From an uncultured Lentisphaeraceae bacterium (GTDB lineage Bacteria > Verrucomicrobiota > Kiritimatiellia > RFP12 > DVOR01): a DNA stretch of 6,401 nucleotides. The translations under genes were made by a program, and so were the position numbers. The notes under the pieces were generated by a model. That model ran no database searches. It saw only the letters and a list, made by a program, of their open reading frames with translations, and was not told the DNA's origin. The stretch is from positions 1-6,401 of the forward strand of contig CAMGJH010000066.1 in the NCBI GenBank assembly GCA_946056345.1, given 5' to 3'. Of the stretch, positions 5,335 through 6,401 are shown one piece after another (position 1 is the stretch's first letter; every line of letters begins with the position of its first letter).

Positions 5335-6219
5335 ATGCTCCTCTTCTGGTCCGCCCTCTTCCTGTGGGCCGCGAGCACCGCGGCACTCACCTGGTACATC
5401 CTCTTCTACGCCACGCGCGTCACCTGCGTCACCCTCGCCGACGGCCGCGCCCAGCTCCGGAGCCTACCCCTCCCCTTCCGCCTCCTGCTCCCCTTCACGC
5501 AGAACCTCGACCCCCTCCTCCGCCGCGAGAGCTTCGCCCAAGCCGCCGCCTCCGCCGCCTGGCAGCTCACCGCCGCCGGCTACGACGGCCTCCTCACCGG
5601 CCGCGAGTTCGTGGCCCTTAAGCTCCTCCTCCCCCTCACCGCCGCGCTTCTCCTCGCGCTCCTCTTTATTCCCCTGGGCTTCGACGCCACGCTCCCCTGG
5701 CTCTTCGGCACCCTCCTGGCGTGGATGTGGCCGCTCCACTGGCTCCGCCGCGAACGCGCCCGCCGCGCCAAAACCATCCTCCGCGCCCTCCCCTTCGTCC
5801 TCGACCTCCTCACCCTCTCGGTCGAAGCCGGGATGGACTTCATCGGTGCCATCCAGCGCAACTGCTCAATGCGCAAGCCCGACCCCCTCAACGAGGAACT
5901 CCTGCGCATGCAGCGCGAAATCCAAATCGGCACCACCCGCAAGGTCGCCCTCGCCAACCTTGCCGACCGCGTCCGCATCCCCCAGGTCCGCACCCTCGCC
6001 AACGCCCTCATCCAGGCCGACGAACTGGGCGTCTCCATCGGCACCATCCTGCGCATCCAGGCCGAGCAGCTCCGCCAAGACCGCTTCGAGCGCGCCGAAA
6101 AGCTCGCCCACGAAGCCCCCACCAAGCTCCTCTTCCCCCTCCTCCTCTTCATCTTCCCGGCCACGATTATCGTCCTCCTCGGCCCCATCCTCGCCAACGT
6201 CCTACGCGACTTCGCGTAA
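5335..6219 (+). CDS. tadC: TadC-type inner-membrane platform protein (294 aa)
   Basis: TadC is the partner of TadB in the inner-membrane platform. It has hydrophobic segments at about 4-26, 94-114, 118-134 and 264-288. The T2SSF domain spans about 150-280, with ALPFVLDLLTLSVEAGMDF (151-169), ADELGVSIGTILRIQAEQLR (229-248), then a basic loop with R250 and R253 and the closing PTKLLFPLLLFIFPATIIVL segment (262-281), all characteristic of TadC as opposed to TadB. The start at 5335 comes 6 bases after the tadB stop and has no SD, so translation probably depends on reinitiation. Codon use is extreme: third positions are mostly C (Leu largely CTC), so the coding strand is pyrimidine-rich, unlike the first gene of the operon. 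It is the last gene of the operon in view; a terminator-like stem-loop lies 46 bases downstream. Confidence 0.92.
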   Translation: MLLFWSALFLWAASTAALTWYILFYATRVTCVTLADGRAQLRSLPLPFRLLLPFTQNLDPLLRRESFAQAAASAAWQLTAAGYDGLLTGREFVALKLLLPLTAALLLALLFIPLGFDATLPWLFGTLLAWMWPLHWLRRERARRAKTILRALPFVLDLLTLSVEAGMDFIGAIQRNCSMRKPDPLNEELLRMQREIQIGTTRKVALANLADRVRIPQVRTLANALIQADELGVSIGTILRIQAEQLRQDRFERAEKLAHEAPTKLLFPLLLFIFPATIIVLLGPILANVLRDFA

Positions 6220-6264
6220 GCACGCCAAAAGCGGCGCAGGTTAGCAAACACAAAGAAGCACACC

Positions 6265-6310
6265 AGGCTGCGCAGAGGGAAACCTCTGGGCAGCCTTTAA
6301 GGTTTTGCCG
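6265..6310 (+). terminator. Long stem-loop after tadC, probable operon terminator
   Basis: AGGCTGC (6265-6271) pairs with GCAGCCT (6290-6296), and CAGAGG (6273-6278) with CCTCTG (6283-6288). A single G-G mismatch separates the two helices and a GAAA tetraloop closes the stem. TTTAAGGTTTT follows (6297-6306). The T run is broken, so termination may be imperfect. The helix is much longer than needed for a terminator, so it could instead be a structured RNA or a repeat element. Confidence 0.6.
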
Positions 6311-6329
6311 TGGCCTGCTCCGCAGGTCA
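6311..6329. repeat. Second hairpin in the 3' intergenic region
   Basis: TGGCCTGC (6311-6318) and GCAGGTCA (6322-6329) form an 8-pair stem with one G-U pair around a 3-base TCC loop. No T run follows. It stands directly after the longer stem-loop and before a GC-rich block (6331-6342) that is itself palindromic. Its role is unknown. Confidence 0.45.
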
Positions 6330-6346
6330 CCGGGCCGGGCCCAAAA

Positions 6347-6401
6347 CGAACCCGGGGCGGCTCGCTACGCTCGCAGCGGACAGCGGACAGCCGTTAGCTG
6401 T
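6347..6401. repeat. Repeat-rich intergenic block at the right edge
   Basis: CGAACCCGGGGCGG (6347-6360) is the exact reverse complement of 62-75 near the left edge. It is followed by GCTCGC twice (6360-6365, 6369-6374), AGCGGAC in tandem (6375-6381, 6382-6388), and a dyad ACAGC/GCTGT (6387-6391, 6397-6401) that ends at the window edge. No open frame with coding character is seen. It may be part of a dispersed intergenic repeat cut by the window edge. Confidence 0.4.

Noticed and set aside
5309..6244. Ser/Pro-rich + strand frame overlapping tadC
   Set aside because: It is the +1 shadow of C-rich tadC codons; the TadC frame has the family motifs and membrane segments.
6220..6401. CRISPR array or insertion sequence end
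   Set aside because: The repeats are 6-7 bases in tandem with no regular spacers, and no transposase or terminal inverted repeats are visible.

Overview
The window is GC-rich bacterial chromosomal DNA. It has two tRNA genes with encoded CCA ends, sigma70-like promoters and intrinsic terminators. No transposase, phage, CRISPR or rRNA sequence is visible. The taxon cannot be fixed from the sequence. The high GC, the mixture of Shine-Dalgarno (SD)-led and SD-less genes, a possible glycoside hydrolase tail at the left edge and the unusual Tad pilus gene set would fit a PVC-group bacterium (Verrucomicrobiota, Kiritimatiellota or Lentisphaerota), but that is only an inference.

Left part (1-480): the last 17 codons of a gene end at 56 and are followed by a perfect GC-rich hairpin. 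A tRNA-Ala(GGC) gene on the + strand has its own promoter and terminator. It converges on a tRNA-Leu(TAA) gene on the - strand, which has its own terminator-like hairpin. The tRNA-Leu starts only 8 bases after the stop codon of the next gene, so the two are probably co-transcribed.

Middle (480-1362): a - strand gene encodes a strikingly short UDP-glucose/GDP-mannose dehydrogenase-like protein of 254 aa. It keeps the Rossmann motif and the active-site cysteine motif but lacks the usual C-terminal domain and part of the N-terminal domain. It has a near-consensus promoter. A short divergent control region with an inverted repeat separates it from the next operon.

Right part (1363-6219): a tight five-gene + strand operon encodes the inner-membrane and motor part of a Tad/Flp-type pilus or secretion machine. 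The order is an unknown membrane-anchored protein, CpaB/RcpC, an FHA-domain-fused TadA/CpaF ATPase, TadB and TadC. The ATPase would power pilin assembly through the TadB/TadC platform, and CpaB would link the platform to an outer-membrane channel. No secretin, pilin, prepilin peptidase or TadZ gene lies between cpaB and tadA or elsewhere in the window, so these must be encoded elsewhere or replaced. The first gene appears to be leaderless, and two downstream genes lack a visible SD. Third-position G/C preference swings from G at the 5' end of the operon to C at its 3' end.

Right edge (6220-6401): non-coding and hairpin-rich, with a long terminator-like stem-loop, a second hairpin, short tandem repeats and a 14-base element that also occurs, inverted, in the hairpin near the left edge.
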